Below, piece by piece: positions 18,216 through 28,613 of a DNA stretch of 64,000 nucleotides; the first letter of the stretch is position 1; the number at the start of each line of letters is the position of its first letter. The stretch covers positions 62,001 through 126,000 of the forward strand of contig URGW01000005.1 of the NCBI GenBank assembly GCA_900547475.1. The letters are read 5' to 3'. The notes under the pieces were generated by a model, which saw only the letters and a list, made by a program, of their open reading frames with translations, ran no database searches and had not been told where the DNA came from. The DNA is from an uncultured Clostridium sp. GTDB lineage: Bacteria; Bacillota; Clostridia; Clostridiales; Clostridiaceae. Both the position numbers and the translations under genes were made by a program.

Positions 18216-20081
18216 TTAATTATTGCCATTAAAGTAAATATAAATACTTTCTGCAGATTTTTTATCTATAGACGGTACTTCTAACAATTCTTCAACTGTT
18301 GCCTTTTTAATATTATCTACACTACCAAACTTCATTAATAAAGCTCTTCTTCTCTTTTCTCCAACATTAGGTATATCATCTAATATAGAATGTAAAGTTC
18401 TCTTATCTCTTAAGCTTCTATGATATGTTATTGCAAATCTATGAACTTCATCTTGTATTCTTCTTATTAGCTGCATTAGGTTTGAACTTCTATTAATTAT
18501 TAATTCTTTATTATTATATACTATACCCCTAGTTTGGTGTTTATCATCTTTAACTAGGCCACATACTGGAATATTTATATTTAAACTTTCTAATACCTCT
18601 AGAGCTATATTTACTTGTCCTTTACCACCATCCATCATTATCAAATCTGGAAAATTAGAAAATTTACCTGCAGATAACTTCAAATTTCTATCTTGAATTG
18701 CCTTTATCTCCTCAAGTCCATGATTAAATCTTCTAGTTAGAATTTCTCTCATACTATCATAATCATTAGCACCTTTTACAGTTTTTATTTTAAATCTTCT
18801 ATAATCACTATTTTTTGATCTTCCTTCTTCGAATACAACCATTGTTCCTACTGAATCTACACCCTGAATATTAGATATATCATATGCTTCTATTCTAGTT
18901 GGCCACTCATCAAGTTCTAATAAATCTTGAAGTTCTTGTAATGCTATTCTATTTATCTCTTTATCCTTTAAATATTTATCCTTAAATTTCTCTAGAGTTA
19001 TCTTAGCATTATTCTTAACCATTTCTAGCATATCCTTTTTTTGTCCTTTTTGTGGGACTTTAAGCCATACTTTAGAACCTCTTTTTATAGTCAAATATTC
19101 TTCCATTAACTCTACTTCATTAACCTCAGGAACATATATTGTTTTAGGAACTTTAGCTGTACCACCATAAAAGGATGCTATAAACTCCTCTAATATTTCT
19201 GCTATGCTTTCATTTGCTGTATTTTCAAATATAAAGTGTTCTCTTCCAAGTATCTTTCCATCTCTAGAGAAAAATACTTGAATGCAACTATCCTTTTCAT
19301 CTTGATCAATATTGATAAAATCTTCATCACCTTCCATAGTCTTAAATATTTTTTGTTTTTCAACTATGGCTTCTATTGCTAATATCTTATCTCTTAACGA
19401 TGCAGCTTTTTCAAACTCTAAATTTTCTGATGCATTTTCCATTTCTGTTTTAAGCATTTTAGTAACATAAGTTTCTTTTCCACTTAAAATATCAATTATG
19501 TCACTTATCATCTTTCCATACTCTTCTTTACCTATGTGTCCTCCACAGGGACCAAAACATTTCTTTATATGATAATTTAAGCATGGTCTCACTGCTTCTC
19601 CATTTTCCTTAATTGCTAATTTGCATGTTCTTAAAGGGAATATTTTATATATTAAATTTATAGTTTCATATACTGCTGCTCCATTAGTATATGGTCCAAA
19701 ATACTTACTTCCATCCTTAGCAAAATTTCTAGTTACAAAAACTCTAGGAAAGTCATCCTTTATAGTTATTTTTATAAAAGGATAGAATTTATCATCTTTT
19801 AATAAGATATTATACTTAGGACTATATTTCTTTATTAAGTTACATTCTAAAATAAGCGCTTCCATTTCTGAATCTGTAACTATATACTCAAATTCGGCAA
19901 TATTCTTTACCATAACCCTTACTTTTTCAGAATGATTCTTTGAATTTTGAAAATAACTTTTTACTCTATTTTTTAGAATCTTTGCTTTTCCAACATAAAT
20001 AACTTCACCTAATGAATTTTTCATTAGATAAACTCCAGGTTTATCTGGTAAATTTTTTAGATGATACTCAAAATCAAACAT
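18216..20081 (-). CDS. uvrC: Excinuclease ABC subunit C
   Basis: 621-residue nucleotide excision repair endonuclease that makes both incisions around a UvrB-bound lesion. The N-terminal GIY-YIG domain (GVYLMKNSLGEVIYVGKA, residues 16-33) cuts 3'. A UVR motif for UvrB contact follows near 200. The C-terminal RNase H-like domain (AYDISNIQG; MMDGGKGQVNIA) cuts 5'. Two helix-hairpin-helix motifs close the protein (IPNVGEKRRRALL). uvrA (23.7 kb) and uvrB (47.0 kb) lie in the same window but in other transcription units. GGGGAG precedes the ATG. Confidence 0.97.
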   Translation of the reverse strand: MFDFEYHLKNLPDKPGVYLMKNSLGEVIYVGKAKILKNRVKSYFQNSKNHSEKVRVMVKNIAEFEYIVTDSEMEALILECNLIKKYSPKYNILLKDDKFYPFIKITIKDDFPRVFVTRNFAKDGSKYFGPYTNGAAVYETINLIYKIFPLRTCKLAIKENGEAVRPCLNYHIKKCFGPCGGHIGKEEYGKMISDIIDILSGKETYVTKMLKTEMENASENLEFEKAASLRDKILAIEAIVEKQKIFKTMEGDEDFINIDQDEKDSCIQVFFSRDGKILGREHFIFENTANESIAEILEEFIASFYGGTAKVPKTIYVPEVNEVELMEEYLTIKRGSKVWLKVPQKGQKKDMLEMVKNNAKITLEKFKDKYLKDKEINRIALQELQDLLELDEWPTRIEAYDISNIQGVDSVGTMVVFEEGRSKNSDYRRFKIKTVKGANDYDSMREILTRRFNHGLEEIKAIQDRNLKLSAGKFSNFPDLIMMDGGKGQVNIALEVLESLNINIPVCGLVKDDKHQTRGIVYNNKELIINRSSNLMQLIRRIQDEVHRFAITYHRSLRDKRTLHSILDDIPNVGEKRRRALLMKFGSVDNIKKATVEELLEVPSIDKKSAESIYIYFNGNN

Positions 20082-20282
20082 CTTACTCCCCTTTCTTATA
20101 TAAAAAAATTAAGAGCTAAGATTTTATAGTTAAACGCTAAAGGATAAACTCCATAAGGAATTTCTTAGACACCATTATTTATAAATTCATCTAAATCTGA
20201 ATTTAATCCTAAACTCTTAACTCTCTTTCTTAACTCTTAACTGCACTAAACTAACATTTATCTATTAAGTATATTATTATTT

Positions 20283-21836
20283 TTAATACCCTAAAACTGC
20301 TTGCCTAACAACCTTACTAGCCACTGTTGCAGCTGCTCCTGAACCAGTACCACCATTTTCAACAATTACTGCCACTGCTATTTGTGGATCATCCATTGGC
20401 GCTGCTGCTATAAACCAACTGTGTGGAGTTGCCTCAGTTCCATCTGATAAAGTATAGTCTGCTGTACCAGTTTTTCCTCCAGCATTAGTTCCTTTAAATG
20501 CTGGCCATTTACTTAAATTACTATCAACTAAATTAGTCATATACTCTTGAATTGTCTCTGCAATATCACTAGACATAACTTGCTTCAACTCTTTACTATC
20601 TATAGTTTTTATTACATTTTGATCTTTATCAACAATTGAATTAACTAATTTAGGTTGCATCATAACGCCATCATTAGCCACTGTAGCTGCTACTAAAGCC
20701 ATTTGCATAGGTGTAGATAAAACACTTCCTTGCCCTATTCCACTTTGAGCCATATTACCAAGCTCTGAACTATCTAACGATGGGAATCTACTTGATGTTA
20801 TAGATACTCCAGGTCCAGTTATTACTGAATTAAATCCATAATTTTCTGCTGTAGCTTTTAACGCATCATTTCCAAGTTCCATTGCTAATGTACCAAATAC
20901 AACATTACTTGATACCTTATATGCTTGTTTTAAACCTATTGAACCATATACATTATTAGCAAAGTTGCTTAAGGTTGTTCCATCTTGGAACTTTATCTTA
21001 CCTTCATCCTCAAATGTTCTATTAGATACTGATGGCATATTTTCTAAAGCACTTGTTAATGTAACAGTCTTAAATACAGAACCTGGAGGATAAAGTCCAT
21101 TTATAGCTCTATTAATTAATGGGGTATCATCTGCACTACCACTATTAGCTTTATTCATTTCATCAGCTAAATTATTAGGATTAAATGTAGGTTTTGATAC
21201 CATTGCTAATATTTCTCCAGTTTTAGGATTTAACGCAACAACAGCTCCTTTATTATCCCCTAATGCATCTGATGCTACTTGCTGTAATGTTGTATCTAAA
21301 GTTGTTACCACTCCATTTCCAACTTTATCAGCTTCTTTTGTTAATTCATCAAAATTAATTCCATCCATAAAAGCCTTAAAATTGCTTGTAAAATTAAAAC
21401 TTCCTGTATTAGTTTTATCATTCTTTATATTTTGTATAAGACCTTTTACATCAATACTGCTTAAGAACTGTCTAAAATTATTTCCAAAAGCATTATAAGT
21501 TGTTAATTCACTATCATACTCTTCCTCTAAGCCAGTTGTTCCATAAACAGCACTTGTATATCCTAATGCATGCACATATAAGTTGTCATATAAGTAATCT
21601 CTTTTTTGAGATGTTTCATTTAATCTTTCACTAGTTGTTAGAGCTGTACCATTTCTATCATATATAGTTCCCCTTAAAACTTCATTTTTTACAGCAATAA
21701 CTCTTGTATTGCCTGCCATTTCGTTAATCTTAGGACTCTTAATTAATTGAAAATAAGCAATATAGGATATTAATGCTATAAAGAAAACTAAAAATACAGT
21801 CATTACGTTTTTAACACTTTTTGCTAAATCATTCAT
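20283..21836 (-). CDS. Class B penicillin-binding protein (transpeptidase)
   Basis: 517 residues with one N-terminal membrane anchor (about 11-31). A short PBP-dimer region includes RGTIYDRNGTALT. The transpeptidase domain has all three motifs: SVFK (Ser253/Lys256), SSN (309-311) and KTGT (455-458). It cross-links peptidoglycan outside the membrane. The gene begins four bases after the FtsW/RodA gene, a classical SEDS-PBP pair that forms a polymerase-transpeptidase complex. The short form without PASTA repeats resembles PbpA-type enzymes. Whether it serves division, elongation or sporulation is not shown by the sequence. Confidence 0.93.
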   Translation of the reverse strand: MNDLAKSVKNVMTVFLVFFIALISYIAYFQLIKSPKINEMAGNTRVIAVKNEVLRGTIYDRNGTALTTSERLNETSQKRDYLYDNLYVHALGYTSAVYGTTGLEEEYDSELTTYNAFGNNFRQFLSSIDVKGLIQNIKNDKTNTGSFNFTSNFKAFMDGINFDELTKEADKVGNGVVTTLDTTLQQVASDALGDNKGAVVALNPKTGEILAMVSKPTFNPNNLADEMNKANSGSADDTPLINRAINGLYPPGSVFKTVTLTSALENMPSVSNRTFEDEGKIKFQDGTTLSNFANNVYGSIGLKQAYKVSSNVVFGTLAMELGNDALKATAENYGFNSVITGPGVSITSSRFPSLDSSELGNMAQSGIGQGSVLSTPMQMALVAATVANDGVMMQPKLVNSIVDKDQNVIKTIDSKELKQVMSSDIAETIQEYMTNLVDSNLSKWPAFKGTNAGGKTGTADYTLSDGTEATPHSWFIAAAPMDDPQIAVAVIVENGGTGSGAAATVASKVVRQAVLGY

Positions 21837-21840
21837 ATCC

Positions 21841-23064
21841 TTATGCCTCCTCTGATATCTTTTGCAATATTCCTAAAGCAAAAAATATTGTTAATACTGA
21901 TGAACCACCATAGCTTATAATAGGTAATGTTATTCCTGTTAATGGAATAACTGCAAAAATTCCTCCTATTATAACTAACGTTTGGCAAGCTATCATTGTA
22001 CTAAATCCAACAGCTATTAATTGTGAATACTTATCATCTGTAACAAATGCTGCTCTTATACCCCTATAGAATAATAAGAAATATATTATCATTAATCCAA
22101 TTGCAAATATTATTCCAAACTCTTCACAAATAATTGCATAAATCATATCGCTTTCTTTAACTGGCAAGTTTTGAAAATGACCTTGACCTACGCCAACACC
22201 AAATAATCCTCCAGCTGCAATTGAATACATTCCTTCAACTATTTGATAGGATTCTCCTAAAGCATATTTCCATGGATCTCGCCAAATCTTAACTCTTTCT
22301 CTTACATGTCCAAACATCGAATAACCAGCCACTGAGCCAATTGCCGCTAATCCTAATGCTGTAAATACATATTTTTTCTTAGCTGTTGCAACATATAATA
22401 AAGTTATTGAAATACCAAAAAATATTAATGCACTTCCTAAATCTCTTTGAAGTACCATACATCCCATAGAAAATCCAGCCACTAATGCTGGTTGCCATAA
22501 CTCTTTAAAATCTTGTTTGAAATTATTTTTATTTTCATATGTAGCTAAAGCTGAAGCTAAATATAATACAAGAGCTATCTTTCCAAACTCTGATGGTTGA
22601 AAAGAAATGACCTTTCCTATTATAATCCAGTTTTTTGCACCATATAATTCTGTACCAAATATTAATGCTAATGGCATTAATAATAATGTTATTATCATAT
22701 ATACCTTTTTATATTTTGCAAAACTCCTTAAATCAGGTAAAATTACTACAATTAAAATGTACCCTACTACACCTATAGCAATCCATACCAATTGCTTAAT
22801 TGCAGTTACTCTGTTTATTCTATATAATGTTGCTACCCCTACTACCGCCAATATACTTGCAAAAATTAGTATAAATTTATCTCCATCCGGGTAAAATCTT
22901 CTAACTACAAAGTGGGAATAGCCTATTAAAACACATAAGACTACTCCCATTATTAATGCAAAGGTATCAAAAGGCTTTTGTAAAAACCCCAATGTTGTAA
23001 AAAGTAGTAAGCATAGCAAATATACTAGTCTAAGTAATTTTTTTTCACGCTTTAATGCTTTCAT
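21841..23064 (-). CDS. FtsW/RodA/SpoVE family (SEDS) peptidoglycan polymerase
   Basis: About 407 residues with around ten membrane segments. The family signature near the C-terminus is GITLPIISYGGSSV. LQRDLGSALIFF in the middle carries the aspartate essential in SEDS glycosyltransferases. The frame extends to 23094, but AGAGGTGG sits five bases before the ATG at 23064, so that start is chosen. It is followed at once by its partner PBP and preceded by an FHA protein, an arrangement known from clostridia. Division versus elongation subclass is not assigned. Confidence 0.93.
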   Translation of the reverse strand: MKALKREKKLLRLVYLLCLLLFTTLGFLQKPFDTFALIMGVVLCVLIGYSHFVVRRFYPDGDKFILIFASILAVVGVATLYRINRVTAIKQLVWIAIGVVGYILIVVILPDLRSFAKYKKVYMIITLLLMPLALIFGTELYGAKNWIIIGKVISFQPSEFGKIALVLYLASALATYENKNNFKQDFKELWQPALVAGFSMGCMVLQRDLGSALIFFGISITLLYVATAKKKYVFTALGLAAIGSVAGYSMFGHVRERVKIWRDPWKYALGESYQIVEGMYSIAAGGLFGVGVGQGHFQNLPVKESDMIYAIICEEFGIIFAIGLMIIYFLLFYRGIRAAFVTDDKYSQLIAVGFSTMIACQTLVIIGGIFAVIPLTGITLPIISYGGSSVLTIFFALGILQKISEEA

Positions 23065-23150
23065 AAATCCACCTCTACTCTTTAAATAAAACATCTTTTC
23101 CTATGGTCAAAGCTCCAGCCTCAACCAAACTAAATCATAAATTTAGAGTT

Positions 23151-23600
23151 TTACTTACCTGATTTTAAAACTTTAAAAATAGCACTTCCTATTTTAATTT
23201 CATCATCAGCAATAAGCTTGAACTTTTCTTCTATTTTTTCACTATTAACATATATACCATTTGTACTATTTAAATCTTCAATATATAAATTATTATTTTT
23301 AGTATATATCTTTGCATGATTTCCTGATACAAATGGCTCTGTTAAGACAATTGTATTATCTGGTTTTCTTCCTAAAGTTGTTATCCCCCTAATAGGTACT
23401 ACTGAACCCTGTTCTAAGGTCGAGTTAACACCTGTTTGAATAACTTCTATACCATATCTTATGCCCGAATTGTTATTTTTTCTCTTTCCACCAGACTTAA
23501 CATCCTTATACATTATCTTTAATGCATAATATATAATGACATATAACAAAATTATAAAAATTATTCCAGCTATAAAAGTGGCTACCTTCCCAAAACTCAT
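23151..23600 (-). CDS. Membrane-anchored FHA-domain protein
   Basis: 149 residues. One N-terminal membrane helix (about 7-28) is followed by a short basic linker and a cytosolic forkhead-associated domain (about 70-140). The phosphothreonine-binding pattern is clear: GRKPDNTIVL, the conserved SGNHAKI and DLNSTNGIYVN. FHA proteins read Ser/Thr kinase signals. Placement before the SEDS-PBP pair suggests phosphorylation-dependent control of wall synthesis, as for the FhaB-type proteins of actinobacteria, but no kinase gene lies nearby. GAGGTG precedes the ATG. Confidence 0.88.
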   Translation of the reverse strand: MSFGKVATFIAGIIFIILLYVIIYYALKIMYKDVKSGGKRKNNNSGIRYGIEVIQTGVNSTLEQGSVVPIRGITTLGRKPDNTIVLTEPFVSGNHAKIYTKNNNLYIEDLNSTNGIYVNSEKIEEKFKLIADDEIKIGSAIFKVLKSGK

Positions 23601-23673
23601 ATTTTCACCTCAAATTAATGTATGTTTACCATTATATATTAAATCCTATTGTAAAAAATAACAAGCCATCTAA

Positions 23674-26499
23674 TTATCTTAAGAACTTCTTAAGATATTT
23701 TCCAGTATATGATTTATCTTTTTTAACTATTTCCTCTGGCTTACCTTGTGCTACTAAAGTACCACCTTTATCTCCGCCTTCTGGCCCTAAATCTATTATA
23801 TAATCAGCACACTTAATCATATCTAAATTGTGTTCAATAACTACAACAGTATTTCCAGCATCAACTAATCTTTGTAATATATATACTAATCTATTAACAT
23901 CATCAACATGAAGTCCTGTTGTTGGTTCGTCTAAAATATATAATGTTTTTCCTGTACTTCTCTTTGATAATTCAAATGCAAGCTTAATTCTTTGAGCTTC
24001 ACCACCTGATAATTGTGTTGATGGTTGACCTAATCTTATATAGCCTAATCCTACATCTTTTAATGTTTGAATCTTATTCTTTATTCTTGGTATATTTTCA
24101 AAGAACTCTAATGCTTCTTCTACAGTCATATTTAAAACATCATCAATATTTTTTCCTTTATATTTAACTTCAAGAGTTTCTCTATTATATCTCTTACCTT
24201 TACAAACTTCACAAGGCACATAAACATCAGATAGGAATTGCATTTCTATCTTTATAATTCCATCTCCTGAACAAGCTTCACATCTTCCACCCTTTACATT
24301 AAAACTAAATCTCCCTGGTTTATATCCCCTCATTTTAGCTTCAGGTGTTTGAGAAAATAATTCTCTTATTATATCAAAAGTTCCTGTGTAAGTTGCTGGA
24401 TTTGAACGTGGTGTTCTTCCTATTGGACTTTGATCTATATCTATAATCTTGTCTATACTTTCATGACCAGTTATTTCTTTGTATTCTCCAGTTGGATTCT
24501 TACTCTTATTTATTATTTTATTTAATCCTTTATAAAGAATTTCATTTACTAATGTACTCTTACCAGACCCAGAAACACCAGTAACCATTGTTAATACACC
24601 TAATGGGAATTTAACAGTTAGATTTTTAAGATTATTCTCTTTAGCTCCTACAACAGTTATAAACTGTCCATTACCTTCTCTTCTTACTTCTGGAACCTTA
24701 ACCTCTTTTTCCCCTGTTAAATATTGACCAGTAATAGATTCTTTGCATGCTTTAATTTCATCTACAGTTCCTGCAGCAATAATTTGTCCTCCATGCTCTC
24801 CTGCCCTTGGTCCAATATCTACTATAAAATCAGCTTCCCTCATAGTATCTTCATCGTGTTCAACAACTATAACAGTATTTCCAACATCTCTTAAATTCTT
24901 TAAAGTTTGAATTAATTTATCATTATCTCTTTGATGTAATCCGATACTAGGTTCATCTAAAATATATAGAACTCCCATTAAAGCAGATCCAATTTGAGTA
25001 GCAAGTCTAATTCTTTGAGCTTCTCCTCCTGAAAGAGTTCCTGAGCTTCTTGATAAGTTTAAGTAATCTAATCCAACATCCACTAAGAATTTTAATCTAC
25101 TTTTAATCTCTTTAACTATTTGATCACTTATTATTCTTTCCTTTTCAGTGAAATCTAGTGAATTAATAAAATCTAATTCTTCTTTAATAGGCATTTGTGT
25201 AAATTCATATATGTTTTTGTCACCAACTGTAACTGCTAAAACCTCTTTATTAAGTCTAGCTCCTTTACATTTTGGACAATATTTATTGCTCATATATTGT
25301 TCAATTTCGCCTTTAATTACATCTGAATTTGTTTCTTTATATCTTCTTACAAGTGAATTTATTTCTCCATCATATGAATATGAATATTTACCTTTTACCC
25401 CATCCTTAGTGTAAGTAACTATTAACTTATGTCCATTTGTTCCATATAATAATAAATCTAAATGTTCTTTTGATAATTCCTTTATAGGTCTATTTAAATC
25501 TAAGTCATACTCTTCACTTAATGCTTTTAAAATTGCATAAGTCCATGAATCATCTTTTAATCTTCCTTCTCCCCAAGTTGCAATAGCTCCTTCCATTACA
25601 CTTAGGTTTTTATTTGGAATAACTAAGTCTGGATCTATTTCCATTAATGTTCCTAAACCATCACATTTTTCACATTTCCCAAAAGGAGCATTAAATGAGA
25701 ACATTCTTGGTTCAAATTCTTGTATATTAATTCCACAATCAGGGCAAGCAAAGTTTTCACTAAATAATATATCCTTATCTCCAATTATATTTATAATTAC
25801 TAAGCCTTCTCCTAACTTTAATGCAGCTTCTAAAGAATCACTTAATCTTCCTTCAATTCCTTCCTTAATAACAAGTCTATCTACTACAGCCTCTATATTA
25901 TGCTTTTTAGTTTTTTCTAACTTTATTTCTTCTTCTGCTAATTCGTATATTTCACCATCAACTCTGGCTCTTACATATCCTTTTTTCTTAATATTCTCTA
26001 ATACTTTTTCATGTGTTCCTTTTTTTCCTCTTATAACTGGAGCTAAAACTTGAATTTTAGTTCTATCCCCAAGAGCGATTATTTGATCCACAATTTGATC
26101 CACAGATTGTTTACTTATTACTTTACCACATTTAGGACAATGTGGAATACCTATTCTTGCATATAACAATCTTAAATAATCATATATTTCTGTTATTGTC
26201 CCTACTGTAGACCTTGGATTTTTACTAGTTGTCTTTTGATCTATTGATATTGCAGGTGATAAACCTTCAATATAATCAACATCTGGCTTATTCATTTGTC
26301 CTAAAAACTGTCTTGCATATGATGATAAAGATTCAACATATCTTCTTTGTCCTTCTGCATATAGTGTATCAAAAGCTAAAGAAGACTTACCTGAACCTGA
26401 TAATCCTGTAAATACTATTAATTTATCTCTTGGTATTTCTAATGATACATTCTTTAAGTTATGTACCCTTGCACCTTTTACTATAATCTTATCTTTCAT
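23674..26499 (-). CDS. uvrA: Excinuclease ABC subunit A
   Basis: Damage-sensing ATPase of nucleotide excision repair, about 941 residues. Two ABC ATPase modules each have a Walker A (GLSGSGKSSLA near 25; GVSGSGKSTLV near 640) and an ABC signature (LSGGEAQRIRLA; LSGGEAQRIKLA). Zinc-finger cysteine pairs are visible (CPDCG/CEKCDG; CEACSGDG/CEVCKG). The frame opens nine codons further upstream, but GAAGAGG lies ahead of the ATG at 26499 and MKDKIIVKGARVHNLKN is the normal family start. It stands apart from uvrB and uvrC here, whereas many Firmicutes keep uvrBA together. Confidence 0.97.
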   Translation of the reverse strand: MKDKIIVKGARVHNLKNVSLEIPRDKLIVFTGLSGSGKSSLAFDTLYAEGQRRYVESLSSYARQFLGQMNKPDVDYIEGLSPAISIDQKTTSKNPRSTVGTITEIYDYLRLLYARIGIPHCPKCGKVISKQSVDQIVDQIIALGDRTKIQVLAPVIRGKKGTHEKVLENIKKKGYVRARVDGEIYELAEEEIKLEKTKKHNIEAVVDRLVIKEGIEGRLSDSLEAALKLGEGLVIINIIGDKDILFSENFACPDCGINIQEFEPRMFSFNAPFGKCEKCDGLGTLMEIDPDLVIPNKNLSVMEGAIATWGEGRLKDDSWTYAILKALSEEYDLDLNRPIKELSKEHLDLLLYGTNGHKLIVTYTKDGVKGKYSYSYDGEINSLVRRYKETNSDVIKGEIEQYMSNKYCPKCKGARLNKEVLAVTVGDKNIYEFTQMPIKEELDFINSLDFTEKERIISDQIVKEIKSRLKFLVDVGLDYLNLSRSSGTLSGGEAQRIRLATQIGSALMGVLYILDEPSIGLHQRDNDKLIQTLKNLRDVGNTVIVVEHDEDTMREADFIVDIGPRAGEHGGQIIAAGTVDEIKACKESITGQYLTGEKEVKVPEVRREGNGQFITVVGAKENNLKNLTVKFPLGVLTMVTGVSGSGKSTLVNEILYKGLNKIINKSKNPTGEYKEITGHESIDKIIDIDQSPIGRTPRSNPATYTGTFDIIRELFSQTPEAKMRGYKPGRFSFNVKGGRCEACSGDGIIKIEMQFLSDVYVPCEVCKGKRYNRETLEVKYKGKNIDDVLNMTVEEALEFFENIPRIKNKIQTLKDVGLGYIRLGQPSTQLSGGEAQRIKLAFELSKRSTGKTLYILDEPTTGLHVDDVNRLVYILQRLVDAGNTVVVIEHNLDMIKCADYIIDLGPEGGDKGGTLVAQGKPEEIVKKDKSYTGKYLKKFLR

Positions 26500-26649
26500 T
26501 TTTTTAACCTCTTCAATATACTTCAATTTTATTTTTGTCAGAACTAGTATATTTTACTCTCGAACAAACATTCTTTATTTAATTTTAGAATTATTGATTT
26601 TTATTGTCAATGAAATTTATCTTTTGTTTACTATAATTTTTTACATGAT

Positions 26650-26686
26650 AAAAAGCATTTCCTTAAATTATAAGAAAATGCTTTTT
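26650..26686 (-). terminator. Terminator after the GH3 gene (end of the glucuronate operon)
   Basis: AAAAAGCATTT/AAATGCTTTTT stem continued by CTTA/TAAG, with a short loop and flanking T run, 84 bases after the GH3 stop codon. It marks the end of the catabolic operon before uvrA. Confidence 0.85.
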
Positions 26687-26770
26687 ATTATTAATTTATT
26701 TTCTATAATATTTTAAATGGTAGTTAGTATCGAAATAGGTTTTATTTTTTTAATAATATTTATATTTTTA

Positions 26771-28540
26771 TTAATATCTAGTATCTTCAAGACCACAGAA
26801 TGCATCTACCGGGCTAACCCCTTTAAATTCTGAACGTCCCATCATTTTATCAACTAATGCTTTAAGAGTATAATCCTTACCATCATAAGTATTTATATAA
26901 GTCTTAACTTGCGGTACATCTGCCAAATGGAATGGACATTGCACTGAAACAAAGATAGTAGGTATTTCATTTACATAGAATGGAATATCTGGAGTACCTT
27001 TGCTTGGTGGCCATTGAAGACGTTGATCAACACTTGCACCTACATCAGCTAAGTTTATAATTAAATCATATTTTGAAGTTAATTCAGATATTGGACGCTT
27101 ACCAGCATAAACATTACCAATAGCTGCGCCCATTTCTTCTTTTGGTAGCTTCATAATCTTATCTATTGGTGATTCATATATTTCTACTTGGAATCCTTCT
27201 TTCTCTAATAATTCTTTCATTATATCTATAGGACCCTTTTGTACTCCTTGCATAAGAGCTATAAATTTACCAAATCCACCTTCAAAACCTTTAGCATTTA
27301 CAAGTAATACTTTTTTAGTCTTATCTGGTGAAATTGGGAATATTTCCTCATTATTCTTAACTAAAGTTATTCCCTTATCAGCTATTTCTAAAGCAGCCCT
27401 TTTATTTTCTTCTAAGCCAATCTTAGCCATAGCTTCTTCTTTTGGTTGTAATATTTCAGTTTTAGCTTTCTTATGTAATCCTATAGAAGCTTTTAAACCT
27501 AATATTCTAGTTAATGCATCGTTAAGTCTTTCTTCAGTTATAACTCCATTTTTATATCCTTCCATCATCCATTGGAAATCTTCATCTGGATCATTGAAGA
27601 ATAAGAATAAATCACTACCTGCAGCAATTGCAGTTGGTAACATATCTTTACGCTTCATAGCTGAAGTCATAGCAACCATATGAGATGCATCAGTTACAAC
27701 TAATCCATTGAATCCCATTTTCCCCTTCAATAAATCTGTTAACACATACTTACTTAAAGTTGCAGGCATATTCATTTCTTGAATTGTAGCTTCTGGATTA
27801 AAGTGTTTTACGTATTCTGGTAAAGCAATATGTCCAGCCATTATTGATGGAAGACCTTCTTCAATTAATCCACCATATACTTTTCCAAAAGTAGCATCCC
27901 ACTCTTCTACTGATAAAGTATTTGGAGCAAATGATAAATGCTGATCTCTTTCATCTATACCATCTCCTGGGAAATGTTTAGCAGCTGGTAAAATTCCAGA
28001 TTCCATTATTCCTCTCATGTATTCTAAAGATAATTCTAAAGTTTGATCAGCATCTGCAGACCAAGTTCTAGTAGAGATTATTGGATTTCTCCAGTTTCTG
28101 TTTATATCAACAATTGGAGCAAAACTCCAGTTACATCCTATAGCAGATGCTTCAATACCAGATATTCTTCCTAACTCATAAGCATAGTGTGGATCTTGAG
28201 TTGCAGCAATTTTAACCTCATTACCAACATATGTCCCATCTGTACAAGCTCCATTTCCACCCATTTCCGTATTAGCAGCTATTAATAGTGGAATCTTAGA
28301 ATTTTCTTGTAATATTTTGTTTTGTTCATATACTTCTTCAGCCTTACCTGGGTTATAACGAACAGCTCCAATATGATAGTTATCTAAAATACTTTTTAAA
28401 TACTCTTCTTCTCTACTTGCTCCCATATTTACAAATAGTTGCCCTATTTTTTCTTCAATAGACATATTTTTTATTGTGTCTTCTACCCATTTTATAGATT
28501 CTTCGTCTAAATTATATGGTTTTACCTTTAAATTTACCAT
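26771..28540 (-). CDS. Glycoside hydrolase family 3 protein
   Basis: 589 residues, no signal peptide, so cytosolic. The family 3 barrel has KHFPGDGIDERDQH with Asp199-His201, matching the Asp-His acid/base dyad of NagZ-type enzymes. The nucleophile aspartate is in VVTDASHM (Asp284). A second alpha/beta domain (about 370-560) is present. NagZ-type members release beta-N-acetylglucosamine, and some act as phosphorylases. Being last in the glucuronate operon suggests it trims glucuronide-containing oligosaccharides (for example GlcNAc-glucuronate fragments), but that is an inference. It lies 73 bases after the permease gene, with AGGAGGAA. Confidence 0.85.
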   Translation of the reverse strand: MVNLKVKPYNLDEESIKWVEDTIKNMSIEEKIGQLFVNMGASREEEYLKSILDNYHIGAVRYNPGKAEEVYEQNKILQENSKIPLLIAANTEMGGNGACTDGTYVGNEVKIAATQDPHYAYELGRISGIEASAIGCNWSFAPIVDINRNWRNPIISTRTWSADADQTLELSLEYMRGIMESGILPAAKHFPGDGIDERDQHLSFAPNTLSVEEWDATFGKVYGGLIEEGLPSIMAGHIALPEYVKHFNPEATIQEMNMPATLSKYVLTDLLKGKMGFNGLVVTDASHMVAMTSAMKRKDMLPTAIAAGSDLFLFFNDPDEDFQWMMEGYKNGVITEERLNDALTRILGLKASIGLHKKAKTEILQPKEEAMAKIGLEENKRAALEIADKGITLVKNNEEIFPISPDKTKKVLLVNAKGFEGGFGKFIALMQGVQKGPIDIMKELLEKEGFQVEIYESPIDKIMKLPKEEMGAAIGNVYAGKRPISELTSKYDLIINLADVGASVDQRLQWPPSKGTPDIPFYVNEIPTIFVSVQCPFHLADVPQVKTYINTYDGKDYTLKALVDKMMGRSEFKGVSPVDAFCGLEDTRY

Positions 28541-28613
28541 TTAAGTTTCCTCCTTATGCTCTAACACTTTTCCGATATATGTATACTTATTGTATTTTAT
28601 TTTCTAATTATTG

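Noticed and set aside
20082..20282. Repeated TTAAGAGTTAAGA-type motifs between the PBP gene and uvrC as a regulatory RNA
   Set aside because: Only short, low-complexity repeats and no stable fold or conserved riboswitch core could be seen.
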